Shown here piece after piece: positions 16,643 to 25,266 of a DNA stretch of 64,000 nt (positions are counted from its first letter, which is position 1; each line of letters starts with the position of its first letter). A program made the translations under genes and the position numbers. Source of the DNA: Alistipes sp. (GTDB lineage: Bacteria; Bacteroidota; Bacteroidia; Bacteroidales; Rikenellaceae). The notes under the pieces are model-generated. The model searched no databases and had not been told where the DNA came from. It worked only from the letters and a program-made list of their open reading frames with translations. The DNA lies in NCBI GenBank assembly GCA_017474235.1, contig JAFVIB010000044.1, positions 1 to 64,000 of the forward strand, read 5' to 3'.

Positions 16643-17458
16643 ATGTCAACAGAAAGTAAAGTAAGAGCCGTGACTACTTTGCGACTCAAGCAGATGAAGG
16701 AGCAGGGAGAGAAAATCTCAATGATTACCTCTTACGACTACTCTATGGCAAAGATTGTCGATGCTGCAGGTATAGATGTCATCCTCGTAGGCGACTCGGC
16801 TGCAAATGTTATGGCAGGTCATCAGACTACACTGCCTATAACCCTCGACCAGATGATATATCACGCCTCATCGGTTGTGCGTGGCGTTGAGCGTGCTTTG
16901 GTAGTATGCGATATGCCTTTCGGCACATATCAGGGCGACCCTCAGACTGCTCTCAACTCGGCTGTACGCATTATGAAGGAGAGCGGTGCCGATGCAGTTA
17001 AGTTGGAGGGTGGAGAGGAGATTCTCGACTCTGTAAAGCGAATACTCACTGCCGGTATTCCTGTTATGGCACACCTCGGACTCACTCCTCAGTCTATTCA
17101 CAAATTTGGTGGTTATGGTCTTCGTGCAAAGGAGGAGGCTGAGGCTGAAAAGTTGATACACGATGCCAAACTTCTTGAGGAGGCGGGCTGTTTTGCCGTG
17201 GTTCTTGAGAAGATTCCGGCAGCACTTGCCAAGCGCGTAACCGAGAGCCTTACCGTGCCTACTATCGGTATTGGTGCAGGTGCGGGTACTGACGGTCAGG
17301 TGCTTGTTGTTCACGATATGTTGGGTATAAACAAGGGATTCTCGCCAAAATTCTTACGCCGATATGCCGATTTGCATACCATTATGACAGAGGCTGTCGA
17401 GCACTATGTCGAGGATGTGAAGAGTGGTGATTTCCCTAACGAGAACGAGCAGTACTAA
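16643..17458 (+). CDS. panB: 3-methyl-2-oxobutanoate hydroxymethyltransferase
   Basis: 271 residues, full family length. Conserved blocks are [13 protein letters not shown]51[14 protein letters not shown] (Mg2+ and substrate site), [18 protein letters not shown] and I-G-I-G-A-G. It transfers a hydroxymethyl group from 5,10-methylene-THF to 2-oxoisovalerate, the first step of pantothenate synthesis. No other pan gene lies in the window. Own promoter and a strong bidirectional terminator. Confidence 0.96.
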   Translation: MSTESKVRAVTTLRLKQMKEQGEKISMITSYDYSMAKIVDAAGIDVILVGDSAANVMAGHQTTLPITLDQMIYHASSVVRGVERALVVCDMPFGTYQGDPQTALNSAVRIMKESGADAVKLEGGEEILDSVKRILTAGIPVMAHLGLTPQSIHKFGGYGLRAKEEAEAEKLIHDAKLLEEAGCFAVVLEKIPAALAKRVTESLTVPTIGIGAGAGTDGQVLVVHDMLGINKGFSPKFLRRYADLHTIMTEAVEHYVEDVKSGDFPNENEQY

Positions 17459-17490
17459 AAAAAGCCTACCAAGTTTTGGTAGGCTTTTTT
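17457..17490. terminator. Bidirectional terminator between panB and the small repeat protein gene
   Basis: AAAAAAGCCTACCAA pairs with TTGGTAGGCTTTTTT around a GTT loop, A- and T-tracts on both sides. Confidence 0.9.
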
Positions 17491-17491
17491 A

Positions 17492-17701
17492 CTATTTCTT
17501 CTGGCGATCGTACTCCTCTATAAGACTCTTGCCTAAATTTACAGCAGATGTTTCGACTCTCTTATAGGCATTTACAGCAGCATTCTCTACCGCCTTATAG
17601 CTGCCAACAACTCCATTCTCAATAGCCTTATAGCTACCAACCACCGCATTCTCAATACCTGTGTAGGTCTTTACTACACCCTTTACAATCTTCTTTGTCA
17701 T
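17492..17701 (-). CDS. Small protein with internal ~11-residue repeats
   Basis: 69 residues, lysine-rich at both ends, built from the near-repeat unit (I/V)-E-N-(A/G)-V-V-G-S-Y-K-A and derivatives (G-I-E-N-A-V-V, A-I-E-N-G-V-V, A-V-E-N-A-A-V, R-V-E-T-S-A-V). The periodicity of 11 with small and hydrophobic residues suggests one long amphipathic helix, as in apolipoprotein-like or LEA-like helices. Repeat-helix proteins of this kind are common but uncharacterised in gut bacteria. A reverse-strand TACCTTTG (17743-17736) 35 bp upstream supports real expression. Function unknown. Confidence 0.7.
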   Translation of the reverse strand: MTKKIVKGVVKTYTGIENAVVGSYKAIENGVVGSYKAVENAAVNAYKRVETSAVNLGKSLIEEYDRQKK

Positions 17702-17806
17702 AATCTATACTATTTTGATTAATTATTTCCGAGTGCAAAGGTAGGGGCGAAAATTACCTCAAAAAAGGTCTGATGTTCCTATTGATTGGAATATTTGTCG
17801 CACGAT

Positions 17807-17838
17807 GTTGAAATATTGTTCCAAAAGTTCTACATTTG
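17807..17838 (+). promoter_or_regulatory. Promoter of the AraC-family gene
   Basis: GTTG at 17807-17810 and TACATTTG at 17831-17838, 20 bp apart; the ATG at 17858 is 19 bp downstream, which fixes the start. Confidence 0.65.
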
Positions 17839-17857
17839 TGGAGTAAAAGGCGTTTTT

Positions 17858-18733
17858 ATGGAAAATAGACTAACAAAAACTTTACAAAAATACATTGACA
17901 ATGGCGCAATAGATGGTATCTACTCTATCGACGAGCAATTGGTTATTATTGACAATCCATCTTTTGCCATACTACCAAATCACCCATACCGTTGTCCGCT
18001 CTCTGTGGCTCTATACTGCACGCGCGGAAAAGGTGTTGGCAGAATAAACGCCACAACCTTTACTATCAGTAGAGGTAGTTTTATGATAGTACTGCCAAAT
18101 CAGATTACAGAGCTTGTAGATGTAAGTAGCGACTTTCAGGCTACCTATGTTATTATGACGGACGAATTTACTGCCTCTCTCGGTATTGGTAATACATTCT
18201 CGCTGCAATCAACTATCGCGCAGTCTCCCCATATCGAGCTTGTAGATAGAGCAAAAGAGGCTTTAGAAGGTTATCTATCAATGTGCAAGAGTATTATTCC
18301 GGAGCAGAGAAACCCCAACAGGCTTGAGATTGTAATACTTCTAACAAGGGCTTTCTTTCTCGGCTTAGGATACTTTCTACATCAAGCAGAGAGTAGTGAG
18401 AATAACCGACAGGATAAGATTACCACAGAGTTTATCAGCCTTGTAGAGCAGAACTATATCAGCCACCGTGACCTAAAGTTCTATGCAGAGCAACTATCCC
18501 TAACTCCAAAGCATATATCTCTTGTAGTTAAGCAATCTAGTGGCAAGAGTGCGACCGAGTGGATAGAGAAGTATGTAACCCTTGATGCAATCACTCAACT
18601 GACATCTACCGACAAGAGTATCAAGGAGATAGCCTACGATCTCGGTTTCCCGTCACAATCTTTCTTTGGCAAATACTTCTGTCGTGTTGTAGGCATTTCG
18701 CCAGCTGAGTACCGCAAAGCGCACAAAAAATAG
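17858..18733 (+). CDS. AraC family transcriptional regulator
   Basis: 291 residues from the ATG at 17858; the longer frame from a TTG at 17786 would begin upstream of the promoter. Residues 1-170 form a cupin-like sensor region with R-C-P-L-S-V-A-L-Y-C-T-R-G-K-G; the C-terminal ~100 residues carry two helix-turn-helix motifs ending in the AraC signature S-I-K-E-I-A-Y-D-L-G-F-P-S-Q-S-F-F-G-K-Y-F. Target and ligand unknown; the neighbouring genes give no clue. Confidence 0.9.
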   Translation: MENRLTKTLQKYIDNGAIDGIYSIDEQLVIIDNPSFAILPNHPYRCPLSVALYCTRGKGVGRINATTFTISRGSFMIVLPNQITELVDVSSDFQATYVIMTDEFTASLGIGNTFSLQSTIAQSPHIELVDRAKEALEGYLSMCKSIIPEQRNPNRLEIVILLTRAFFLGLGYFLHQAESSENNRQDKITTEFISLVEQNYISHRDLKFYAEQLSLTPKHISLVVKQSSGKSATEWIEKYVTLDAITQLTSTDKSIKEIAYDLGFPSQSFFGKYFCRVVGISPAEYRKAHKK

Positions 18734-18786
18734 AGCTGACTAAAAAATAACTTAGCCAGCCCTTGACACTCGAGAGAGTAAATATA

Positions 18787-19074
18787 CTACTGAAGACCCG
18801 CAACCTCAGAGAGCTGCTCAAACAACTTACCGTATGCAGTGTTAATCTCCTGACGAAGTGCTGCATAGTGCTTGCGAACAAGAGATGGGTTGTGAGGCTC
18901 TGCAGGATTATTTGCCTTTACAAACAGTGCATTGCGAAGCTCTACACCCTGCTGCATAATTGCAAAGATCTCCTTATCCTTTGATGGCTGGTAGTAGATA
19001 GCCATATCACAATCAAATACCAACTCCTCAAGACAGTAGTCAATCTCTTTCTTCAAAACTCGTAAATTTGCCAT
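18787..19074 (-). CDS. Conserved hypothetical protein
   Basis: 95 residues from the ATG at 19074 (M-A-N-L-R-V-L-K-K-E-I-D-Y). A longer frame would start with TTG at 19110, only 9 bp from the -7 box. Predicted all-helical, soluble, with a charged N-terminal helix and a C-D-x-A-I-Y-Y motif. It resembles a widespread small Bacteroidota protein family that I cannot assign a function. A reverse-strand TATCTTTG at 19126-19119 gives a ~40-nt leader. Downstream a weak hairpin (about 18737-18758) separates it from the converging AraC gene. Confidence 0.7.
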   Translation of the reverse strand: MANLRVLKKEIDYCLEELVFDCDMAIYYQPSKDKEIFAIMQQGVELRNALFVKANNPAEPHNPSLVRKHYAALRQEINTAYGKLFEQLSEVAGLQ

Positions 19075-19152
19075 AATCTCAAAATATTTGCGTTTAACAT
19101 TATTTTCCAATGATACAGCAAAGATAACAAGATATTATCAATTCTCAAATTT

Positions 19153-19183
19153 TTTGGCATTTTTTATTTTTTGACTATCTTTG
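19153..19183 (+). promoter_or_regulatory. Consensus promoter of tatC (leaderless mRNA)
   Basis: TTTG 19153-19156, 19-bp spacer, TATCTTTG 19176-19183. The ATG at 19188 is 5 bp after the box, so transcription should start at or next to the start codon. Confidence 0.8.
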
Positions 19184-19187
19184 TGAT

Positions 19188-19967
19188 ATGGCAAAAGGTG
19201 TAGATGTAAACGATATGACATTCTTCGAGCATTTGGATGCTTTGCGTCCGGGGCTTATCAGGAGTGTTGTGTTGTTATTGGTGGCTATGGTCGTGGCTTT
19301 TATCCTTAAGGAGCCTATAATGAACTGTATTATGGGACCAAAGTCACCCGACTTTATAACCAACGAACTTATGTATCGTCTTGCCGAAAAGACGGGCAGC
19401 GAGGTGCTTAAAATCAACCAAGAGCCTGTAACGCTGATAAATACATCTATGGCGGGTCAGTTTAATATGCATCTGCTGACAGCTTTTTATGTGGCTCTGA
19501 TTGTAGCTATACCCTATCTGCTTTTTGAGTTATGGCTCTTTGTTCGCCCTGCGCTGACAATTTCAGAGCGCAGAAGTAGCACTCGGTTTATACTCTATAT
19601 TGTGCTATGTATGGCTATCGGTATTGCGTTTGGCTACTTTATACTTGCGCCACTGTCGGTAAACTTTCTGACGGGTTATGTTGTAAGCAGCGATATTTCC
19701 AATATGATTGATGTAAGTTCCTATATATCGCTTGTTGCCAATATGGTGCTTGTCTGTGCCGTTATATTCGAGCTTCCCGTAGCTGTTCACTTCCTCTCAA
19801 TGACAGGTCTTATTACGGCTCAGTTTATGAAGAGGTACCGCCGTCACGCAATTGTCGTACTCGCCATAGGCGCAGCCATTATCACACCTCCGGATATTAT
19901 GAGTATGATACTTGTAATTATTCCGCTGTATCTTTTGTATGAATTAAGCATTAAAATTGCCCAATAA
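19188..19967 (+). CDS. tatC: Twin-arginine translocase subunit TatC
   Basis: 259 residues with six membrane helices. The N-terminal cytoplasmic motif reads F-F-E-H-L-D-A-L-R-P-G-L-I-R-S, the Bacteroidota variant of H-L-x-E-L-R-x-R, and P-Y-L-L-F-E-L-W-L-F-V-R-P-A-L-T is the conserved second-loop region (F-x-P/F-V-x-P-A-L). TatC binds twin-arginine signal peptides and recruits TatA to export folded proteins. No tatA/B gene is in the window. Expected to be translated from a leaderless message. Confidence 0.95.
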   Translation: MAKGVDVNDMTFFEHLDALRPGLIRSVVLLLVAMVVAFILKEPIMNCIMGPKSPDFITNELMYRLAEKTGSEVLKINQEPVTLINTSMAGQFNMHLLTAFYVALIVAIPYLLFELWLFVRPALTISERRSSTRFILYIVLCMAIGIAFGYFILAPLSVNFLTGYVVSSDISNMIDVSSYISLVANMVLVCAVIFELPVAVHFLSMTGLITAQFMKRYRRHAIVVLAIGAAIITPPDIMSMILVIIPLYLLYELSIKIAQ

Positions 19968-19968
19968 T

Positions 19969-19999
19969 TTTGCTTTTAAGGGCGGTTTTACTATCTTTG
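19969..19999 (+). promoter_or_regulatory. Consensus promoter driving the FMN riboswitch
   Basis: TTTG 19969-19972, 19-bp spacer, TATCTTTG 19992-19999; the aptamer begins about 12 bp downstream. Confidence 0.85.
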
Positions 20000-20010
20000 C
20001 GCTCAAATAA

Positions 20011-20195
20011 TTGATTTCGGGGCGGGGTGAGACTCCCCACCGGCGGTGATAGTCCGCGACTCCCGAGGGCAATTGAGAGACAAGGCTGTAAGGCTGGTAT
20101 TTTAATCCATAGCGCAGTGTTTGTATCGGTTACCTTTGGGACTGAATCGGTGAAATTCCGATACCGACGGTATAGTCCGGATGGTAGAAGTCAAA
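20011..20195 (+). promoter_or_regulatory. FMN riboswitch (RFN element) aptamer
   Basis: Conserved RFN blocks are all present: GGGGCGGGGTGAGA followed by CTCCCCACCGGCGGTGATAG and TCCGCGACTCCC, then ATCGGTGAAATTCCGATACC, GACGGTATAGTCCGGATG and the closing GAAG. The P1 stem pairs 20011-20018 (TTGATTTC) with 20188-20195 (GAAGTCAA). RFN elements bind flavin mononucleotide and turn off riboflavin synthesis or uptake genes when FMN is plentiful. Confidence 0.95.
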
Positions 20196-20243
20196 GCAGC
20201 AGGGTGAGGCATAGTGTGTCTTGCTGTGCTGTATGATATAGCC

Positions 20244-20280
20244 CCGATGTCTTAACAGATGTCGGATTTTTTATTTTTTT
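20244..20280 (+). terminator. Riboswitch expression platform: intrinsic terminator
   Basis: 20244-20252 pairs with 20257-20265 (9 bp including two wobbles, loop TAAC), followed by ATTTTTTATTTTTTT. The TonB receptor ATG is at 20286, so FMN binding should stop transcription just before the gene. Confidence 0.85.
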
Positions 20281-20285
20281 GCACT

Positions 20286-23200
20286 ATGCGAAAGTTATTT
20301 GTAACTCTTCTTTCTATTCTCTTTCCGCTTGCAGCGTGGGCGCAGGCGACAACTGCTTCAATAGCAGGTACAGTAACAGACAGTAATAGTTCTCCACTTA
20401 TAGGAGCGACAGTTGTAGCGGTACAAAAAGCTACGGGCGTCAGCTACGGCACAAGTGCGAATGTTGAGGGAAAGTACTTTTTAGACGGACTGAAGGTTGG
20501 TGGCGAGTATGTAGTGACCATCTCTTGTATCGGCTATCTGACAAGTGAAGTGGATAAGATATACCCCTCACTTGGTCAGACCGTAGAGCTCAATATATCT
20601 CTTCAAGACCAGCCATCTATAGATAGTGTGGTAATTGTAGGAGATTATAAGCCGCACGGCAACTTCTCATCGTACGATATAGAGACTATGCCTACCGTTA
20701 CCCGCTCAATATACGATATTGCTCGTCTATCGCCATACGCTGCTACCCAGCAGGAGGGTGGCGTGGCAATTGGTGGTGCAAACAGCAGGTACAACTCGTT
20801 CTACATCGACGGTATTGTAAACAACGATATGTATGGTCTAACTGCAAGTGGTACTAATGGAGGTTTGGCAAGCGCAAACCCTATTCCACTCGATGCGTTG
20901 GAGCAGATTCAGGTTGTTGTAGCTCCATTTGATGTTCGCCAGAGCGGTTTTACCGGTGGAGGTATCAATGCTGTGACAAAGTCGGGAACAAATACCCATA
21001 CCGGTAGCGCGTATGCCTACTATACCGACAACAATATCTATGGCAGAGGTGCAAACAACAGCCCTTTGGCACAACAAAACACACTTACCTATGGAGCTAC
21101 TATGGGCGGTGCGATTGTAAAAAACAGACTCTTCTACTTTGTCAGTGCCGAGAACTCTTTTGACCGCTCGCCGTCATCATACCATATTGGAGATTCTAAC
21201 TGTAAGGTATCTGAGGCTGATGCAATAACTATTGCCAACCACTACAAGCAGCTTACGGGCTATGATGGTGGAGGATATGGCAAGCGCAATATCGAGCGCA
21301 ATACAGTATCTATCTTGGCGCGCCTTGATTGGAATATCTCCGACCGACACAACCTTGCCGTGCGTTACAACTTCCTCGATGCGGGCAAAGACGAGCATAT
21401 CAACTCCGCCTCTACCCTACTCTTCCACGGCACGGGATATACATCTGTCAGCACAACGCACTCGGTAATGGCAGAGCTTGACTCTCGCATAACCCCCGAG
21501 CTGTACAACTCGCTGCGTGTAGGATATACCCGCGTTTCTGATGGCAGAGATACCGACTCCAAAACTCCGTTTGTCACTATCGACCATATTCGCGATGGCG
21601 AGAATACAGCTGTAAAAATTGGAACAGACGGTATGGCTTGCAGCAACTCACTGATGCAGAATAGCATAACTATATCTGACAACCTCTCCATTCACAAGGG
21701 AAGTCACAATATTACCGTAGGTACACACAACGAGATTTTCACAGCCAAGGTGCTATTTGTTGCCAATGCCATTGGTTCATACACATACAACACCATGGCA
21801 GATTTTCTTGCCTCTAAGCCGTCAATGTTCCAACAGACAATACCTGTCGGAGATGCCTCTACACGCATAAATACGGCACAATTCGGCATTTTTGCGCAAG
21901 ATGAGGTGTGGATTAACTCACTCCAACTTACTTACGGTCTGCGCGCCGATATTCCGGTTATTTTCAACACCCCGCGCGAGAATAGTGCATTTAATAGCAG
22001 TGCCATAGCGCAGAGTTATGGCGTTGCGACAAACAGCAAACCAAAGAGCCATATCCTACTCTCGCCACGAGTAGGTTTTAAGTGGAATATACCGACAACA
22101 AGTCTTGCCCATATGACCCTGCGAGGTGGCGTGGGTATGTTTACCGGCAGAATACCGTTTGTATGGATTACAAACTGCTATTCAAATACAGGTATGACCC
22201 AACTGGGATATACCCTCTATGGCGATAATATCCCACCATTCGGAGTCTCACCAAGTGGCACTGCCGGAACAAGTGCAAATCCCGTAATCTATGTTGCTGA
22301 CCGCAAGTTCCGCATGCCGCAGACGCTGAAGGCAAATCTTGCATTTGAGAGCCGCATCAGAGGTTGGAAATTGACACTTGAGGGTATCTATGCCAAGAGT
22401 ATCAACGATATATCAATCCGCAATATCGTTGCAGCTGACAACGGTGCAAAATTATATGCCGTAAATAGTTCTGTAGCAAATCAAAACAATACCACAATAT
22501 ACTACGATTCATCTGCAAAGAAGAGTTTTTCATCTATCTATCTGCTTGAGAATGAAAAGAGAGGCTATTCGTACAACCTCTCGGCAATGGTAGAGAAGCA
22601 ATTTATATTCGGACTACAGTTTGCAGCCAGCTACACATTCTCACAGAGCTATACTGTAAACGACGGCGTATCATCCTCTGCACCAAGCATTTGGGGCAAG
22701 AGTTACGCAACCGTTTCAAACAGTAAGTCACTTACACACTCCGTATTTGAAGTTCCTCATAAGGTTACAGCACAGCTGAGTTACTCAAAGCGTTATGGCT
22801 CAATATTCGGCTCTACCATATCGCTCGTATATCAAGGTTATTCAGGTATGCGTTATACCCCTACCTACTACAAAAACGGCATTGATGTCAATGGCGATAC
22901 CTATCGTGGTAACTCGACAATCTATATTCCGACAGAGGCGGAGCTTGCAGCTATGAACTTTGAGAATGAGAGCCAGCGTATAGCCTTTAATGACTACATC
23001 GGTCAGCACCGCGCCCTGAAGAACAATCGTGGTAAATATGCCGAGCGAAATAGTCTGATAGCCCCTTTCGAACACCATATAGACCTCCACTTTGCGCAAG
23101 ATTTCTACTTCAACAAAATTAGTTCGCGCAAAGTAGAGATTACACTCGATATTATGAACTTGACAAATATATTCAACCGCAATTGGGGTGCAGTTTATTT

Positions 23201-23360
23201 CCTTGATGATTGGAAGCTATCGCCTGTAGAGGTTATTTCGCTTACAGATGATGGTAAAGGGAACAAGACACCTAACTACCGCTTTGTTGGTGGCGAGATT
23301 TCGAAAAACGACCTTCTTTCGCGTTGGCGTATGCAGTTGGGTGTAAGAGTGGTATTTTAA
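20286..23360 (+). CDS. TonB-dependent outer-membrane receptor under FMN-riboswitch control (predicted flavin uptake)
   Basis: 1024 residues from the ATG at 20286 (frames from 20259 start inside the riboswitch terminator). Signal peptide M-R-K-L-F-V..A-W-A-Q (cleavage near residue 20), then a carboxypeptidase-regulatory-like domain (~25-105: I-A-G-T-V-T-D-S-N-S-S-P-L-I-G-A-T-V), a plug domain (~120-240, with F-Y-I-D-G-I-V-N-N-D and G-G-G-I-N-A-V-T-K-S-G-T-N) and an Oar-like beta barrel ending in R-M-Q-L-G-V-R-V-V-F. Such receptors import scarce ligands using TonB energy. The FMN riboswitch directly upstream argues the ligand is riboflavin or another flavin; this is inference. A HAD hydrolase gene follows 9 bp later in the same transcript. 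Confidence 0.88.
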   Translation: MRKLFVTLLSILFPLAAWAQATTASIAGTVTDSNSSPLIGATVVAVQKATGVSYGTSANVEGKYFLDGLKVGGEYVVTISCIGYLTSEVDKIYPSLGQTVELNISLQDQPSIDSVVIVGDYKPHGNFSSYDIETMPTVTRSIYDIARLSPYAATQQEGGVAIGGANSRYNSFYIDGIVNNDMYGLTASGTNGGLASANPIPLDALEQIQVVVAPFDVRQSGFTGGGINAVTKSGTNTHTGSAYAYYTDNNIYGRGANNSPLAQQNTLTYGATMGGAIVKNRLFYFVSAENSFDRSPSSYHIGDSNCKVSEADAITIANHYKQLTGYDGGGYGKRNIERNTVSILARLDWNISDRHNLAVRYNFLDAGKDEHINSASTLLFHGTGYTSVSTTHSVMAELDSRITPELYNSLRVGYTRVSDGRDTDSKTPFVTIDHIRDGENTAVKIGTDGMACSNSLMQNSITISDNLSIHKGSHNITVGTHNEIFTAKVLFVANAIGSYTYNTMADFLASKPSMFQQTIPVGDASTRINTAQFGIFAQDEVWINSLQLTYGLRADIPVIFNTPRENSAFNSSAIAQSYGVATNSKPKSHILLSPRVGFKWNIPTTSLAHMTLRGGVGMFTGRIPFVWITNCYSNTGMTQLGYTLYGDNIPPFGVSPSGTAGTSANPVIYVADRKFRMPQTLKANLAFESRIRGWKLTLEGIYAKSINDISIRNIVAADNGAKLYAVNSSVANQNNTTIYYDSSAKKSFSSIYLLENEKRGYSYNLSAMVEKQFIFGLQFAASYTFSQSYTVNDGVSSSAPSIWGKSYATVSNSKSLTHSVFEVPHKVTAQLSYSKRYGSIFGSTISLVYQGYSGMRYTPTYYKNGIDVNGDTYRGNSTIYIPTEAELAAMNFENESQRIAFNDYIGQHRALKNNRGKYAERNSLIAPFEHHIDLHFAQDFYFNKISSRKVEITLDIMNLTNIFNRNWGAVYFLDDWKLSPVEVISLTDDGKGNKTPNYRFVGGEISKNDLLSRWRMQLGVRVVF

Positions 23361-23369
23361 CGACAGATT

Positions 23370-23963
23370 ATGAAAAATATAGTTTTTGACCTTGCCGGAG
23401 TAGTTTTTGCTCGCAATACCGAGCGTTGTCCTCAGAGGCTTATGGACTACTTCTACTTTATCAATTCGGGCGAACCTATGCCTGAATTTTGGAATGACTA
23501 CGACCGCGGAACTCGCGATATTGATGATGTTGCCACTGCCCTTGCAGAATTTAGAGGTTCCGACTTTCAGACAGCCAAAAGTATGATGTTGGAGGCTATA
23601 ACCTATCAAGAGGAGGTTGTTCCGACTGCCAAACTGATTAAACAACTCAAAGAGGCTGGATATAGGCTCATTGTACTCTCGAATATGTCGAAGGAGTATA
23701 TCGCCTATCTGCGTAAGATGGATGTTTATAGTGCCTTTGACGACGAGGTAATATCTTGCGAAGTGGGTCTTATAAAGCCCGAAAAAGAGATATATTCACT
23801 GCTTATCGAGCGATATAACCTCGACCCAGCGCGGACTATGTTTATAGACGACCGCAAGGAGAATGTCGATGCGGCAGCAGCATTGGGAATTGTACCTTTC
23901 CACTTCGATCGTAACAATCCCGAGAAAAGTTGTGAGCAGTTGCGTTGTTTTTTGCTAAAATAA
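23370..23963 (+). CDS. HAD-superfamily hydrolase (YihX-like)
   Basis: 197 residues. Motif I is F-D7-L-A-G-V-V (nucleophile D7; the usual second Asp at +2 is Ala, as in YihX-type enzymes that have D-L-G-N), motif II V-L-S-N-M-S, motif III around G-L-I-K-P-E-K, motif IV F-I-D-D-R-K-E-N-V-D-A-A. The cap is a four-helix C1 type. Likely a small-molecule phosphatase. It starts 9 bp after the riboswitch-controlled receptor and has no promoter of its own, so it is under the same FMN control; an FMN phosphatase role is an attractive but untested guess. Confidence 0.85.
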   Translation: MKNIVFDLAGVVFARNTERCPQRLMDYFYFINSGEPMPEFWNDYDRGTRDIDDVATALAEFRGSDFQTAKSMMLEAITYQEEVVPTAKLIKQLKEAGYRLIVLSNMSKEYIAYLRKMDVYSAFDDEVISCEVGLIKPEKEIYSLLIERYNLDPARTMFIDDRKENVDAAAALGIVPFHFDRNNPEKSCEQLRCFLLK

Positions 23964-23967
23964 TTGC

Positions 23968-23975
23968 TATTTTTG
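23968..23975 (+). promoter_or_regulatory. -7 box of the BaiN/HI0933-like flavoprotein gene (near-leaderless)
   Basis: TATTTTTG, 4 bp upstream of the ATG at 23980. The -33 region is weak. Confidence 0.5.
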
Positions 23976-23979
23976 CGGT

Positions 23980-25263
23980 ATGGAAGAGATTTTTGATAAT
24001 ATTCCCGAGCAGCCTTCGTACGATGTTATAGTCATCGGCGCAGGTGCAGCAGGTATGATGGCAGCCGGAACTGCCGCAAAAAATGGAGCAAAGGTACTCC
24101 TACTTGAGAAGATGGAGAAGCCTGCTCGTAAGGTGCGTATTACAGGTAAGGGTCGCTGTAACCTTACCAACGCCCGTGGAGAGGAGGAATTTAAGGAGAA
24201 TATCCGTACTAACTACGACTTTCTGAAGGTAGCATACTCCGAGTTTAACAATCGTGCAACAATGCGCTTCTTTGAGCGTATGGGTGTCAAGCTCAAGACC
24301 GAGCGTGGCGACCGCGTCTTTCCCGAGAGTGGCAAGGCTGCCGATATTGCTAATGCTCTTGAGTTCTACTGCCGTGACTACGATGTTGAGATTCGTTGTC
24401 ACACTCGCGTATCGGGTATAGTTACACTCGGCAACAAGGTTTTGGGCGTAAAGTACTTCAATAAGCGAGGCTTTGAGCGCAGAATTGAGGCTCCGAATGT
24501 CATCATTGCCACAGGTGGTATCTCATATCCTCGCACAGGTTCAACCGGCGATGGTTATCTGTTTGCCGATGCATTGGGTCACACTATCGAGGATGTTCGA
24601 CCATCACTCACTGCCCTTGTAACATCTCATCCACAGGCTCAATATATTCGCGATGTACTACTTCGCAATACTACTGTTCGCCTTGTTGTCAATGGCGAGG
24701 TTGTAGGCGAAGAGTTTGGCGAGGTAAGTTTCTCTGACAGAGGTATCGAGGGTGCTGCAACACTGCGATTGAGTCGTGATGCGGTCGATGCACTTACAGA
24801 GGAGAAGAGTGTCAAGTTGGAGCTCGACCTCAAGCCTGCACTTGACGAGGAGATTCTCCGCGCCCGCATATCACGCGAGGTTGCAGAGATGGGTCCGGAG
24901 GAGTTCTTTGCAGAGCTTGTGCGCCGTCTTGTTCCAAAGCCGCTTGTTGTTCCAATCTGCAAGGAGTTAGATGTTCACTCGCGCCTCTATATCAGTAAGG
25001 TATCAGACAAGGAGTTTGAAAGACTTATCAAGGTACTCAAGAGTTGGTCATTCCCTATCTCTGACTACGCATCGTTTGACTACGCTATTGTCACCGCAGG
25101 TGGTGTTAAGTGTAGCGAGGTGAACGAATATACTATGGAGTCGAAGTTTATTAAGGGTCTCTATTTTGCAGGAGAGGTGCTCGACATTGATGCCAATACA
25201 GGTGGTTATAATTTGCAAACTGCATTCTCTACCGGTCACTTGGCTGGATTGCTAAAGAAGTAA
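23980..25263 (+). CDS. NAD(P)/FAD-dependent oxidoreductase, HI0933/YhiN/BaiN family
   Basis: 427 residues. Dinucleotide fold V-I-G-A-G-A-A-G-M-M-A-A-G at residues ~19-31, then the family hallmark R-K-V-R-I-T-G-K-G-R-C-N-L-T-N and G-G-I-S-Y-P-R-T-G-S-T-G-D-G. The C-terminus has G-G-V-x..M-E-S-K-F-I-K-G-L-Y-F-A-G-E-V-L-D-I-D-A-N-T-G-G-Y-N-L-Q, the FAD-binding end. One member (BaiN) reduces bile-acid intermediates in Clostridium, but the family is nearly universal and most members are uncharacterised. Followed after 3 bp by the next gene, so part of a transcript running to the PduO gene. Confidence 0.92.
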   Translation: MEEIFDNIPEQPSYDVIVIGAGAAGMMAAGTAAKNGAKVLLLEKMEKPARKVRITGKGRCNLTNARGEEEFKENIRTNYDFLKVAYSEFNNRATMRFFERMGVKLKTERGDRVFPESGKAADIANALEFYCRDYDVEIRCHTRVSGIVTLGNKVLGVKYFNKRGFERRIEAPNVIIATGGISYPRTGSTGDGYLFADALGHTIEDVRPSLTALVTSHPQAQYIRDVLLRNTTVRLVVNGEVVGEEFGEVSFSDRGIEGAATLRLSRDAVDALTEEKSVKLELDLKPALDEEILRARISREVAEMGPEEFFAELVRRLVPKPLVVPICKELDVHSRLYISKVSDKEFERLIKVLKSWSFPISDYASFDYAIVTAGGVKCSEVNEYTMESKFIKGLYFAGEVLDIDANTGGYNLQTAFSTGHLAGLLKK

Positions 25264-25266
25264 AAG

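Noticed and set aside
19188..19967. TatC with an apparently missing Glu in the H-L-x-E-L-R motif
   Set aside because: The H-L-x-A-L-R form is, as far as I know, normal for Bacteroidota TatC, so it is not a sign of loss of function.
23370..23963. HAD protein lacking the second motif-I aspartate considered inactive
   Set aside because: YihX-type phosphatases also lack it and are active.
23980..25263. BaiN-like flavoprotein as part of a bile-acid pathway with the 39.7-kb operon
   Set aside because: The HI0933/BaiN family is almost universal and the gene sits 14 kb away next to unrelated genes, so the name alone is not evidence.
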